64,000 nt of DNA, taken from the NCBI GenBank assembly GCA_035629025.1, contig DASPIU010000070.1, positions 62,001-126,000 of the forward strand. The letters are read 5' to 3'. Position 1 is the first letter of the stretch, and the number at the start of each line of letters is the position of its first letter. The notes under the pieces are model-generated. The model did no database searches, was not told the DNA's origin, and saw only the letters and a program-made list of their open reading frames with translations. Source of the DNA: Stenotrophomonas_A sp035629025. GTDB taxonomy: Bacteria; Pseudomonadota; Gammaproteobacteria; Xanthomonadales; Xanthomonadaceae. Below are positions 9,204 to 17,413 of the stretch, one piece after another. The position numbers and the translations under genes were made by a program.

Positions 9204-10217
9204 TCAGAAGTTGTTATCGCCGTCCAGGATCCGGCCCAAACCGCCTAGTACCGACCCCTCGCCACGCGCCTGCCCACCGCCCTGCGGCGCAGCCTGCAAC
9301 ATGCGCCCGGCCATCCGCGAGAACGGCAGTGATTGCAGCCACACCTTGCCCGGGCCGGTCAGCGTGGCGAGGAACACGCCTTCGCCGCCGAAGAACATGC
9401 TCTTGAGCCCGGCAATGCGGCGCACGTCCATGTCCACGGTGGCGTGGTAGGCCATCACGCAGCCGGTATCCACGTCGATGCGCTCACCGGCGGCGAGCTC
9501 GCGTTCGACTACGGTGCCGCCGGCATGCACGAACACCCAGCCGTCGCCTTCGAGCTTCTGCATGATGAAACCCTCGCCGCCGAACAGACCGGTGAGGATC
9601 TTGCGCTGGAAGGCGATGCCCAGCGACACACCGCGCGCACCAGCCAGGAAGCTGTCCTTCTGACAGATCAGGCGGCCGCCATGCTCGGACAGCTTCATCG
9701 CCAGCACCGTGCCCGGGTAGGGCGCAGCGAAGGCGACGCGTGCCTTGCCGCTGCCGGTATGGGTATAGACGGTGGTGAACAGGCTTTCGCCAGTGACCAC
9801 GCGCTTGCCGGCCGACAGCAGCTTGTCCATGAAGCCGCCGCCGCTCTGGCCGCCGCCCGAGCCATCGCCGAACACGGTGTCCATCTGCACCGAGGCGTCC
9901 TTGTACATCAGCGCACCGGCCTCGCCGATGGCGCTCTCGCCGGGGTCGAGCTCGACTTCGACGAACTGCATGTCGTTGCCGATGATGTGGAAGTCGATGT
10001 CGTCCGCGCGCGCTCCGCCCGGCAGCGGCGGTGGCGGCGCGAAGCCCGGACCGGCGCTGCCCAGCTCGGCCAGGCTTGCCGCCGGCTTCCAGCCGTCCAG
10101 GCCCTCGCGCCAGGCCACGACCCCCGGATTGGCGCGCGCATACTGCCTCGCGGCCTCATCCTGCAGCGGACCAACACGGTCAGAACGGCCGGGAATATGG
10201 AAATACCACTGCGCCAT
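9204..10217 (-). CDS. AIM24/TIGR00266-family protein with N-terminal GYF_2 domain
   Basis: 337 residues from ATG 10217. Residues 1-45 (WYFHIPGRSDRVGPL...GLDGWKPA) look like a GYF_2 domain, a small peptide-binding module common in bacterial membrane-linked proteins. From about residue 75 the AIM24/TIGR00266 fold begins (VEVELDPGESAIGEAGALMY) and runs to a Gly-rich tail ending GDNNF. The eukaryotic relative AIM24 is mitochondrial and affects inner-membrane organisation; bacterial roles are not defined. A Pro-rich linker joins the two domains. The gene diverges from the TonB receptor at 10447 with 229 bp between starts. Confidence 0.85.
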   Translation of the reverse strand: MAQWYFHIPGRSDRVGPLQDEAARQYARANPGVVAWREGLDGWKPAASLAELGSAGPGFAPPPPLPGGARADDIDFHIIGNDMQFVEVELDPGESAIGEAGALMYKDASVQMDTVFGDGSGGGQSGGGFMDKLLSAGKRVVTGESLFTTVYTHTGSGKARVAFAAPYPGTVLAMKLSEHGGRLICQKDSFLAGARGVSLGIAFQRKILTGLFGGEGFIMQKLEGDGWVFVHAGGTVVERELAAGERIDVDTGCVMAYHATVDMDVRRIAGLKSMFFGGEGVFLATLTGPGKVWLQSLPFSRMAGRMLQAAPQGGGQARGEGSVLGGLGRILDGDNNF

Positions 10218-10446
10218 GCAAGTCTCCTGGGGAATCACCGATCCTGTGGAGCCCGAGTCTATTCCGGCCGCCATGGCAGCCGCCCCCTGCCGCTGGTCAT
10301 GCGTGCAGGCCGCAGCCAAAGCGCGTTCAGCTTGCCTGCGCGCGCCGTGGCGGAAGACGGCCTTTGCGCGCGTGCTTGCTGTATTGCAACATTCACCTGC
10401 TAGGCGGCCTGTTGCCGCTAGACCACCACCCGAGAGAGCCTTCGCC

Positions 10447-12744
10447 ATGTCCCTGACCCGCCCCCACGGCCGCTTGCCGGCCGCGCACCCGCTTGTCCTC
10501 GCACTCGCCGCGCTGCTGCCGGCCACGCACGCCGCCGCGCAAGAGCCCGCTGCTGCCGCCGACACCACCCGCGCGCCAGCCGTGCTGGACACCTTGCAGG
10601 TCACCGCGCAGCGCCGCGTGGAAAACGCCAAGGACGTGCCGGTCTCGATCACCACGGTCAGCGGCGAAAAGCTCGACGTGCTCGGTTCGGCCGCCGACGA
10701 CATCCGCTTCCTGTCCGCGCGCCTGCCCAGCCTCAACATCGAATCCTCGTACGGCCGCGCGTTCCCGCGCTTCTACATCCGCGGCCTGGGCAATACCGAC
10801 TTCGACCTCAACGCTTCGCAGCCGGTGTCGCTGGTGTATGACGATGTGGTCCAGGAGAGCCCGCTGCTGAAGGGCTTCCCGGTCTTCGACCTGGCCGGCA
10901 TCGAACTGCTGCGCGGTCCGCAAGGCACGCTGTTCGGCCGCAACACGCCGGCTGGCGTGGTCAAGTTCGATTCGGCGCGCCCCTCGCAGGACGCTGATGG
11001 CTACGTGAAGCTGTCCTACGGCAGCTACGACACCTGGAATTTCCAGGGCGCCTATGGCGGCCCGCTGACCGAGCGCTGGTCGGCGCGCGTGTCGGCCCTG
11101 TACCAGCGCCGCGACGACTGGGTCACCAATACCCACGATGGCCCCAACGAGGGCTTCGAAGGCTATGACGAAGCCGCTGGCCGCGTGCAGTTCCTCTATG
11201 AAGGCGATGACTTCGAGGCGTTGTTCAACCTGCACAAGCGCAAGCTCAACGGCACCGCGCGCCTGTTCCGCGCCAACATCATCCAGAAAGGCAGCAACGC
11301 CCTGGTCACCGATTTCGACCGCGACGAGGTCAGCAACGACGGCGTCAACTTCTCCGACCTGGAAACCTGGGGCGGCAGCGCGCGGCTGAAGTGGAACCTG
11401 GGCCAGCTCACCCTGTACTCGATCACCGGCTATGAAACCGCCGAATCGCTCAACCGCGGCGACATCGACGGCGGCTATGGCGCCAGCTTCCTCGGCCCGG
11501 GCAACTATGGTCCCGGCGTGATTCCGTTTGCTTCCGAGTCGGCCGACGGCCTGCCCGATCACCGCCAGTGGACGCAGGAATTCCGCGTCGAATCCAACGA
11601 ATGGGGCCGCTTCGACTGGCAGGCCGGCCTGTTCTACTTCGACGAAGACGTCACCATCGACAGCTTCAACTACGACTCGCTCAGCCCCGGCAACCCGCAG
11701 GCCGGCCACGCCGTGCAGCAGCAGCGCAACAAGGCGTGGGCGGCGTTCGTCTCCGGCGACTTCGACGTGACCGAGCGCTTCAAGCTGCGCGGCGGCCTGC
11801 GCTATACCCAGGACAAGAAGGACTTCAGCGCCAGCGTGCTGGAAGCGGCGCCGTTTGGCGCGCCGGTCGGCGGGCCCTATGTGGTCAACACTGACGTCAA
11901 CGACGTCAGCTGGGACCTGAGCGGCACCTTTGCCCTGACCCCGGACGTGAACCTCTACGGCCGCGTCGCCAAGGGCTTCCGCGCGCCGTCGGTGCAGGGG
12001 CGCCTGCTGTTTGCCGCGGCCACCGCGCCCAACGGCGGCGTGTCCACCGCCGATTCGGAGAAGGTCATTTCCTACGAGATCGGCGTCAAGGCCGACCTGT
12101 GGGACAAGCGCGCGCGCCTGGGCTTTGACATCTTCCGCTACAACGTGGACGGCCAGCAGTTGATCGCCGTCGGCGGCGCGTCCAACACCGCCACCCTGCT
12201 CAATGCCGACAAGACCATCGGCCAGGGCGCCGAGCTCGACTTCGAGGCCTACGTCACCGACAACCTGCTGGTCACCGTGGGCAGCAGCTACAACGACACC
12301 GAGATCAAGGACCCGAACCTGGCCGTGGCGATCTGCGGCGGCGGCTGCACCATCACCGACCCGACCACCGTGATCAACGGCGGCACCTACGCGCTGGTCA
12401 ACGGCAATCCGCTGCCGCAGGCGCCGAAGTGGATCCACAACCTCACCGCGCGCCTGAGCTTCCCGATCGTCGACGGCAAGGAAATCTACGTCTACACCGA
12501 CTGGGCCTACCGCAGCGAGGTCAACTTCTTCCTTTACGAGTCGCCGGAGTTCCGCGGCCGCAGCTCGCTGGAGGGGGGCCTGCGCGTGGGCTACAACTGG
12601 TCCTACGGGCTGTATGACCTGGCGGTATTCGGTCGCAACCTGACCGACCAGACCCGCGTGGTCGGCGCGATCGACTTCAACAACCTCACCGGCTTCCTCA
12701 ACGAGCCGCGCACCTACGGCGTGGAATTCACCGCGAAGTTCTGA
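10447..12744 (+). CDS. TonB-dependent receptor
   Basis: 765 residues, complete. ATG 10447 gives a signal peptide ending near THAAAQ. A TonB-box-like stretch (LDTLQVTAQR) follows, then the plug domain with RFYIRGLGNTDF and LLRGPQGTLFGRNTPAG, and the barrel ending in RTYGVEFTAKF. These features fit the broad group of iron-complex or cofactor receptors; no ligand can be named. It is flanked by a divergent AIM24-like gene and a convergent GH18 gene, so it appears monocistronic. Much longer in-frame starts exist upstream but have no signal peptide and overlap the opposite gene. Confidence 0.93.
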   Translation: MSLTRPHGRLPAAHPLVLALAALLPATHAAAQEPAAAADTTRAPAVLDTLQVTAQRRVENAKDVPVSITTVSGEKLDVLGSAADDIRFLSARLPSLNIESSYGRAFPRFYIRGLGNTDFDLNASQPVSLVYDDVVQESPLLKGFPVFDLAGIELLRGPQGTLFGRNTPAGVVKFDSARPSQDADGYVKLSYGSYDTWNFQGAYGGPLTERWSARVSALYQRRDDWVTNTHDGPNEGFEGYDEAAGRVQFLYEGDDFEALFNLHKRKLNGTARLFRANIIQKGSNALVTDFDRDEVSNDGVNFSDLETWGGSARLKWNLGQLTLYSITGYETAESLNRGDIDGGYGASFLGPGNYGPGVIPFASESADGLPDHRQWTQEFRVESNEWGRFDWQAGLFYFDEDVTIDSFNYDSLSPGNPQAGHAVQQQRNKAWAAFVSGDFDVTERFKLRGGLRYTQDKKDFSASVLEAAPFGAPVGGPYVVNTDVNDVSWDLSGTFALTPDVNLYGRVAKGFRAPSVQGRLLFAAATAPNGGVSTADSEKVISYEIGVKADLWDKRARLGFDIFRYNVDGQQLIAVGGASNTATLLNADKTIGQGAELDFEAYVTDNLLVTVGSSYNDTEIKDPNLAVAICGGGCTITDPTTVINGGTYALVNGNPLPQAPKWIHNLTARLSFPIVDGKEIYVYTDWAYRSEVNFFLYESPEFRGRSSLEGGLRVGYNWSYGLYDLAVFGRNLTDQTRVVGAIDFNNLTGFLNEPRTYGVEFTAKF

Positions 12745-12757
12745 GGCAACAAGACGT

Positions 12758-12781
12758 GCCAGGGCCGTCAGCGGCCCTGGC
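12758..12781. terminator. Bidirectional hairpin terminator
   Basis: GCCAGGGCCG-TCAG-CGGCCCTGGC is a perfect 10-bp stem lying between the convergent TonB receptor and GH18 genes. It has no clear T-run, so termination is inferred from position. Confidence 0.65.
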
Positions 12782-12786
12782 GCGCG

Positions 12787-13923
12787 TCAAGGCGTGGCGT
12801 CGCGGCCTTGCACCAGCACGTCGAGCAGTTCTTCGTCGCGGTCCTGGCGGTATTCCCAGTACATCACCCCGCCCAGCTGCTTGCGGCGCACGTAATCGAT
12901 CTTGGCGCGCAGTGATTGCGGGTCATCGTAGGTAATGAACTGGCGGGTGTCGGCATTCCACAGCGTCGCGGCCTGCGCGTCGGTGTCCCAGTTCCGGGTC
13001 CAGCCGGGCTTGCCCAGGCGCGTTTGGGCGATGTCGCGCCAGGAAATGAAGCCACCATCGCTGCCGAACGGTTGCAGCAGGCCATCGCGTGCCGGGGCCA
13101 CATCGCCAAAGCGGCGGCCGTAGAAAGCCACACCCAGGTGGATCTTGGAAGCTGGCACGCCGGCGGCCCGGTACTCATCAACCGCGACCTGCGCATTGCG
13201 CGCAGCGGCCGGTGCGCCCGGCGTCGGCGCCAGCCCGGCGTGGTGGCCCGTGGTCGGCGTCAGGCTGCCGAAGAAGTCGTAGGTCATCAGGTTGATCCAG
13301 TCCAGCGCGCGCGCAATGCGCGGCAGTTCCAGGCCACGCGCGAACTCGCCTTCAGCCGCGGCAATGGTCAGCAGATAGGGGCGAGCGCCACGCGCCTCTG
13401 CCTCGGCATCCAGGCGCTGCCGCAAGGCTTCCAGCAGCAGGGTGAAGTTGTGGCGGTCGGCCGGCTGGTGGCTGATGCCCGGGCCGGGCAAGGTCGGGTA
13501 CTCCCAGTCGATGTCCAGGCCGTCGAGGTCGTATTGCCGCAGCAGGGCGACGGCGCTGTCCACGAACTTCGCGCGCGCGGCCTTGTCGGCAGCTGCCTCG
13601 GAGAAATGCCCGGCGCCCCAGCCACCAATCGACAGCACGATACGCAGCGACGGCTGCCGTGCACGCAGGGCCACCAACTGGCGCAGGTTGTCCGGTGCGG
13701 TGCTGCCGGGCAGGAAGACCCGGTGCGTGGCATCGACCTGGGCGAAGGCGAAATTCACCACGTCGAGCTTGCCTGGGGTGATCGCCGGTGCGGCCGGGCC
13801 ATCGACCACGTAGCCGACGATGCGCAGCGACGCCGGTGCGGCGGTCCCGTTTGGCGCGGCATGGGCCAGGCCGGCGATCAGCAACAACGGCCAAGTCCAG
13901 CGGGCGAAGGAGTGCCGGCTCAC
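12787..13923 (-). CDS. Glycoside hydrolase family 18 (chitinase-like), secreted
   Basis: 378 residues. The GTG start overlaps the stop of the upstream phosphatase gene in a GTGA arrangement, so the two are translationally coupled. A signal peptide ends near GLAHA. The barrel shows LSIGGWG and the catalytic DGLDIDWEYP (DxxDxDxE complete), plus LMTYDFFG and the late VMYWEYRQD tryptophan, so it should be active. GH18 enzymes cut beta-1,4 GlcNAc links in chitin or related polymers using the substrate N-acetyl group. There is no chitin-binding module, which suggests a small or soluble substrate. Confidence 0.93.
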   Translation of the reverse strand: MSRHSFARWTWPLLLIAGLAHAAPNGTAAPASLRIVGYVVDGPAAPAITPGKLDVVNFAFAQVDATHRVFLPGSTAPDNLRQLVALRARQPSLRIVLSIGGWGAGHFSEAAADKAARAKFVDSAVALLRQYDLDGLDIDWEYPTLPGPGISHQPADRHNFTLLLEALRQRLDAEAEARGARPYLLTIAAAEGEFARGLELPRIARALDWINLMTYDFFGSLTPTTGHHAGLAPTPGAPAAARNAQVAVDEYRAAGVPASKIHLGVAFYGRRFGDVAPARDGLLQPFGSDGGFISWRDIAQTRLGKPGWTRNWDTDAQAATLWNADTRQFITYDDPQSLRAKIDYVRRKQLGGVMYWEYRQDRDEELLDVLVQGRDATP

Positions 13924-14765
13924 AACGCACTCTCCGGTCGCAGCTTCAGGATCCGTGCCTGCGCATCGCAGTCGGCGGCCGGTGTGCGGCCGGCGGCGCG
14001 TGCGGCGGCAATCTCCTTGCGCGCTGCCGCCAGGTCGGCGCGGAACTGCGCGTTGTCATGCAGGCGCGCCACCGCCGCGGCGCCCATGTGCCGGCCTTCG
14101 AGCACATCGCTCTGCCAGTGCACGTTGCAGACCAGGCGGCTTTCAGCGTAATTGCGACCGCGCTCCAGCAGCGCGTTGGCGCGGGTGGGATCCGCTTCAC
14201 TGAGGATCAGCGCCCAGGCCCAGCCGATCGCACTGTGGCCCGAAGGGTAGGAGCCGTTGTGGCGCAGGTCTTCCTCGTCTTCCGGCGTGCAGGTCGGCTC
14301 GTTGTTGCGGGTGAAGGGGCGCGGGCGCTGATACTGGCTCTTGGCCGCCTTGGTCGCGGCACTGGCGTCGATGCGACTGCGCTCCAGCAGCTGGTACAGG
14401 CGCGGTGTATGCGTCTGGTCAATGGCCACGCCGAGCGCGCAGGCGAACTGGCTGGCGCCGGCGGGGAAGGACAGGTCGGCATCGCGCGTGGCCTGGGCGA
14501 AACGTGGCGTCGCACTCAATGCCAGTGCCTGCCTCGATACAGCTTCGTCCAACGCCATGCCGGGCGAGCCGGGCGCCGGCGGCGGTGGCACCAGCAACAG
14601 ACTGTCCGGTACCGCGGCAGGGTCCAGGTAACCGAGTGCCTTGGTCGGCGCCATCGCATCGCCGCCTGCGCCGCGCGGGCCACCGGTGGCACTGCAGGCG
14701 GCCAGCGCCAGGGTAAGGAGAATGGCCGCGCCGGTGCGGCGCGTCGCGGTGTTGCCCAGGGTCAT
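13920..14765 (-). CDS. Class A acid phosphatase (PAP2 family) lipoprotein
   Basis: 281 residues. The signal peptide ends in LALAAC, a lipobox. The PAP2 catalytic motifs are all present: KSQYQRPRP, then YPSGHS, then SRLVCNVHWQSD. This is the arrangement of bacterial class A non-specific acid phosphatases (PhoN/PhoC type), which act in the periplasm on phosphate esters. The lipoprotein anchor is less usual, since PhoN itself is soluble. The gene overlaps the start of the GH18 gene downstream and is probably the first gene of that pair. Confidence 0.92.
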   Translation of the reverse strand: MTLGNTATRRTGAAILLTLALAACSATGGPRGAGGDAMAPTKALGYLDPAAVPDSLLLVPPPPAPGSPGMALDEAVSRQALALSATPRFAQATRDADLSFPAGASQFACALGVAIDQTHTPRLYQLLERSRIDASAATKAAKSQYQRPRPFTRNNEPTCTPEDEEDLRHNGSYPSGHSAIGWAWALILSEADPTRANALLERGRNYAESRLVCNVHWQSDVLEGRHMGAAAVARLHDNAQFRADLAAARKEIAAARAAGRTPAADCDAQARILKLRPESAL

Positions 14766-14828
14766 GCCGGCCTCTTGATCTGCAGCGTGTGCGGCGAAGT
14801 CTAATCGCTGCGCTGGCCGGCGAAAGGG

Positions 14829-15656
14829 CTAGTCGCCGACCCGTGCCGAGTAGCGTTCGCCGTCGCGCTGCACGCGCACCGGGCCGTCGAACACGGCCGA
14901 CAGCATGTCGTCGTGCAGCATCGCCTCGCGCGGGCCATCGGCGAACACGCGGCCGGCGCGCAGCAGCACCACGCGTTCGATCTCCGGCACGATCTCCTCG
15001 ATGTGATGGGTCACCAGCACCAGGGTGATGCCCTGCCGCGCGAGGCCGCGCATGGTGTCGATCAGGTGCTGGCGGGCGATCAGGTCCAGGCCGGTGGAGG
15101 GCTCGTCCAGCAGCAGTGCCTGCGGCCGGTTGACCAGGGCGCGCGCGATCAGCACGCGGCGCGTCTCGCCCGCCGACAGCTCGGCATAGGGCCGCTCCAG
15201 CAGCGGCAGCGCGCGCGCCAGGGCCAGGGCTTCGCGTGCCCGTGCGCGCATGTCGTCGGTCACTTCGCGATGCGGCGGAATCACGTAGCTGGCGAAGAAG
15301 CCCGACAGCACCGCGCTTTCCACGCTGAGCCCGGGCATGTCGGCGAGGTTGCCGCTCAGGTCGCCGGTGACGATGCCCAGCTGCGAGCGCAAACGGTCCA
15401 CCTGCCAGCGCGTCTGCCCCAGCACCTTCACCGGCGCCTCGCCACCGGCGCGCGCCAGCGGATACAGCTCGCGGGTGATGAGCTTGATGAAGGACGACTT
15501 GCCGCAGCCATTCGGACCGAGGATGGCGGTGTGCTGGCCCATGGCGATGGCCAGGTCGAGCTCGTGCAGTACGCGGACCTGGCCGCGGGTGACGCTGGCC
15601 CGATCCAGTTCGATCAGGGGCACGGAGGACGGGATCGATTGCGGCACGGCGGACAT
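14829..15656 (-). CDS. ABC transporter ATP-binding protein (stand-alone)
   Basis: 275 residues from ATG 15656. Walker A is GPNGCGKSS, the signature motif is LSAGETRRV (variant of LSGGQ), Walker B is ALLLDEP, and the switch His is in LVTHHIEEI. No permease gene is next to it. The closest look is to single ATP-binding proteins of the ModF/YlmA-like group. The exported or regulated substrate is unknown. It diverges from the desaturase at 15788 with 131 bp between starts. Confidence 0.88.
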   Translation of the reverse strand: MSAVPQSIPSSVPLIELDRASVTRGQVRVLHELDLAIAMGQHTAILGPNGCGKSSFIKLITRELYPLARAGGEAPVKVLGQTRWQVDRLRSQLGIVTGDLSGNLADMPGLSVESAVLSGFFASYVIPPHREVTDDMRARAREALALARALPLLERPYAELSAGETRRVLIARALVNRPQALLLDEPSTGLDLIARQHLIDTMRGLARQGITLVLVTHHIEEIVPEIERVVLLRAGRVFADGPREAMLHDDMLSAVFDGPVRVQRDGERYSARVGD

Positions 15657-15787
15657 GAATGCGGATAGGCAGGTGAAAGGGTGAAGGGCTGAACAACATA
15701 CGCAGGCGGTGGGTGAAGTTTGCCGGCAACACCCCCATGATGTCTGCCACTGACCGCACATTGCCGACCTCTCGGCCGGAGCCCGCC

Positions 15788-16993
15788 ATGCTTTCCCAAC
15801 CCCTCGTCGACTTCCTCACCGGCGGCCTGAGCGGCCTGGGCTGGTGGGAAATGCTGCTGGTCCTGCTGGTGTTCACCCAGCTCACCATCTTCTCGGTCAC
15901 CTTGTACCTGCACCGCAGCCAGGCCCACCGCGGCGTGGACTTCCATCCGGTGCTGGCGCATTTCTTCCGCTTCTGGACCTGGCTGACGACCTCGATGATC
16001 ACCCGCGAGTGGGTGGCCATCCATCGCAAGCACCACGCCAAGGTCGAGACCGAGGAAGATCCGCACAGCCCGCAGGTCAAGGGCATCGGCAACGTGTTCT
16101 GGCGCGGCGTGGAGCTGTATCGCGAAGCGCGCACCCTGCGCGAGGACATCGCCCAGTACGGCAAGGGCGCGCCGGACGACTGGATCGAGCGCCACCTCTA
16201 CACCCCTTACGCGACGATGGGGCCGGTGGTGCTGTTCTTCGTCAACGCGGTGCTGTTCGGCCTGCCGGGCGTGGCGCTGTGGGCGATCCAGATGGCCTGG
16301 ATTCCGTTCTGGGCAGCCGGCGTGGTCAACGGCCTGGGCCACTGGTGGGGCTACCGCAACTTCGAGTCGGCCGATACCTCGACCAATCTCACCCCGTGGG
16401 CGTTCTGGATCGGCGGCGAAGAGCTGCACAACAACCACCATGCCTTCCCGAGCTCGGCGCGCTTCTCTATGCGGCGCTGGGAGTTCGACATCGGCTGGCA
16501 GGCGATCTGCCTGCTGCAGCGCCTGCGCCTGGCCAAGGTGCTGCGGGTGGCGCCGTCGCTGGATATCCGCCCCAACATCAGCGTGCCCGATGCCGATACC
16601 GTGCGCGCGCTGCTGTCGCACCGCTTCCAGGCCATGACCGATTACCAGCGCAATGTCTTCACCCCGGCGCTGCGCGAGGAAGCGGCTGCTGCCGGCGCAC
16701 GCATGCGCGAACTGCTGCCCAAGCGCCTGCGCCGTGGCCTGGTCGATGACGGCCGCTGGCTCAAGCCCGATGCGCGCCAGCAGCTGCGTGACTGGGTGGC
16801 GCAGCGTCCGCGCATCCGCACCCTGGTCGAGCACCGCGCGCGCCTGGCCGCGCTGCTGGAAGCGCGGACCCATGACGCTTCCGAGCGCCTGCGCCAGTTG
16901 CAGGCGTGGTGCCACGACGCCGAGGCCAGCGGCATCGGCGCGTTGCAGGCCTATGCGGCGCGGCTGAAGGGCTATGCGCTGAGCGGCGCATGA
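15788..16993 (+). CDS. Membrane fatty acid desaturase (delta-9 type)
   Basis: 401 residues from ATG 15788, which has GGAG seven bases upstream; longer starts at 15713 and 15740 are less likely. The three His boxes of membrane desaturases are clear: LHRSQAHR, HRKHHAK and HNNHHAFP. It places a double bond in acyl chains, probably at C9, using O2 and a diiron centre. The C-terminal ~140 residues are soluble, helical and Arg-rich, longer than in minimal desaturases. It overlaps the next gene in an ATGA arrangement. Confidence 0.92.
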   Translation: MLSQPLVDFLTGGLSGLGWWEMLLVLLVFTQLTIFSVTLYLHRSQAHRGVDFHPVLAHFFRFWTWLTTSMITREWVAIHRKHHAKVETEEDPHSPQVKGIGNVFWRGVELYREARTLREDIAQYGKGAPDDWIERHLYTPYATMGPVVLFFVNAVLFGLPGVALWAIQMAWIPFWAAGVVNGLGHWWGYRNFESADTSTNLTPWAFWIGGEELHNNHHAFPSSARFSMRRWEFDIGWQAICLLQRLRLAKVLRVAPSLDIRPNISVPDADTVRALLSHRFQAMTDYQRNVFTPALREEAAAAGARMRELLPKRLRRGLVDDGRWLKPDARQQLRDWVAQRPRIRTLVEHRARLAALLEARTHDASERLRQLQAWCHDAEASGIGALQAYAARLKGYALSGA

Positions 16994-17373
16994 TCGGCGC
17001 CTGCAAGGCGATCGCCACCACCCACGGACGCCGCCTTGCGCGGCGTTCGTCGTGCTGCGCCTGGCTGCTGTTGCTGCTGGCGGGCACCGCCGCGGCGCAG
17101 GTCACCGACAGCGGCGAGTACCTCAAGCGGATGGACGGCAATGGCGATGGCCGCGTCAGCCTGGACGAATACCTGGCCTGGATGAGCTATGCCTTCGACC
17201 AGCGCGACCGCAACGGCGACGGCGTGCTCAGTGCCGATGAACTGCCCGGTGGACGCGGCAAGCCGGTGACGCGCGCAGCGCACATCGCGACCTTGACCGA
17301 GCGCTTCCGCAAGCAGGATGCCAATGGCGATGGCAGCCTGAGCGCGAAGGAATTGCTGGCGCCGCCGCGCTGA
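16990..17373 (+). CDS. Secreted EF-hand calcium-binding protein
   Basis: 127 residues; ATG 16990 overlaps the desaturase stop (ATGA). The N-terminal hydrophobic stretch ending in GTAAAQ is a signal peptide. Three canonical EF-hand loops follow: DGNGDGRVSLDE, DRNGDGVLSADE and DANGDGSLSAKE. It should bind calcium in the periplasm or outside. The role is unknown; similar small EF-hand proteins are common in Xanthomonadaceae. The link to the desaturase appears to be operonic only. Confidence 0.88.
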   Translation: MIGACKAIATTHGRRLARRSSCCAWLLLLLAGTAAAQVTDSGEYLKRMDGNGDGRVSLDEYLAWMSYAFDQRDRNGDGVLSADELPGGRGKPVTRAAHIATLTERFRKQDANGDGSLSAKELLAPPR

Positions 17374-17413
17374 TCCTGCGTCAGGCGGGCCAAACCGCAC
17401 GCGGCGGCTTGGC

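Noticed and set aside
15713..15787. Longer desaturase start at 15713
   Set aside because: No ribosome site; ATG 15788 has GGAG at correct spacing and gives the family N-terminus.
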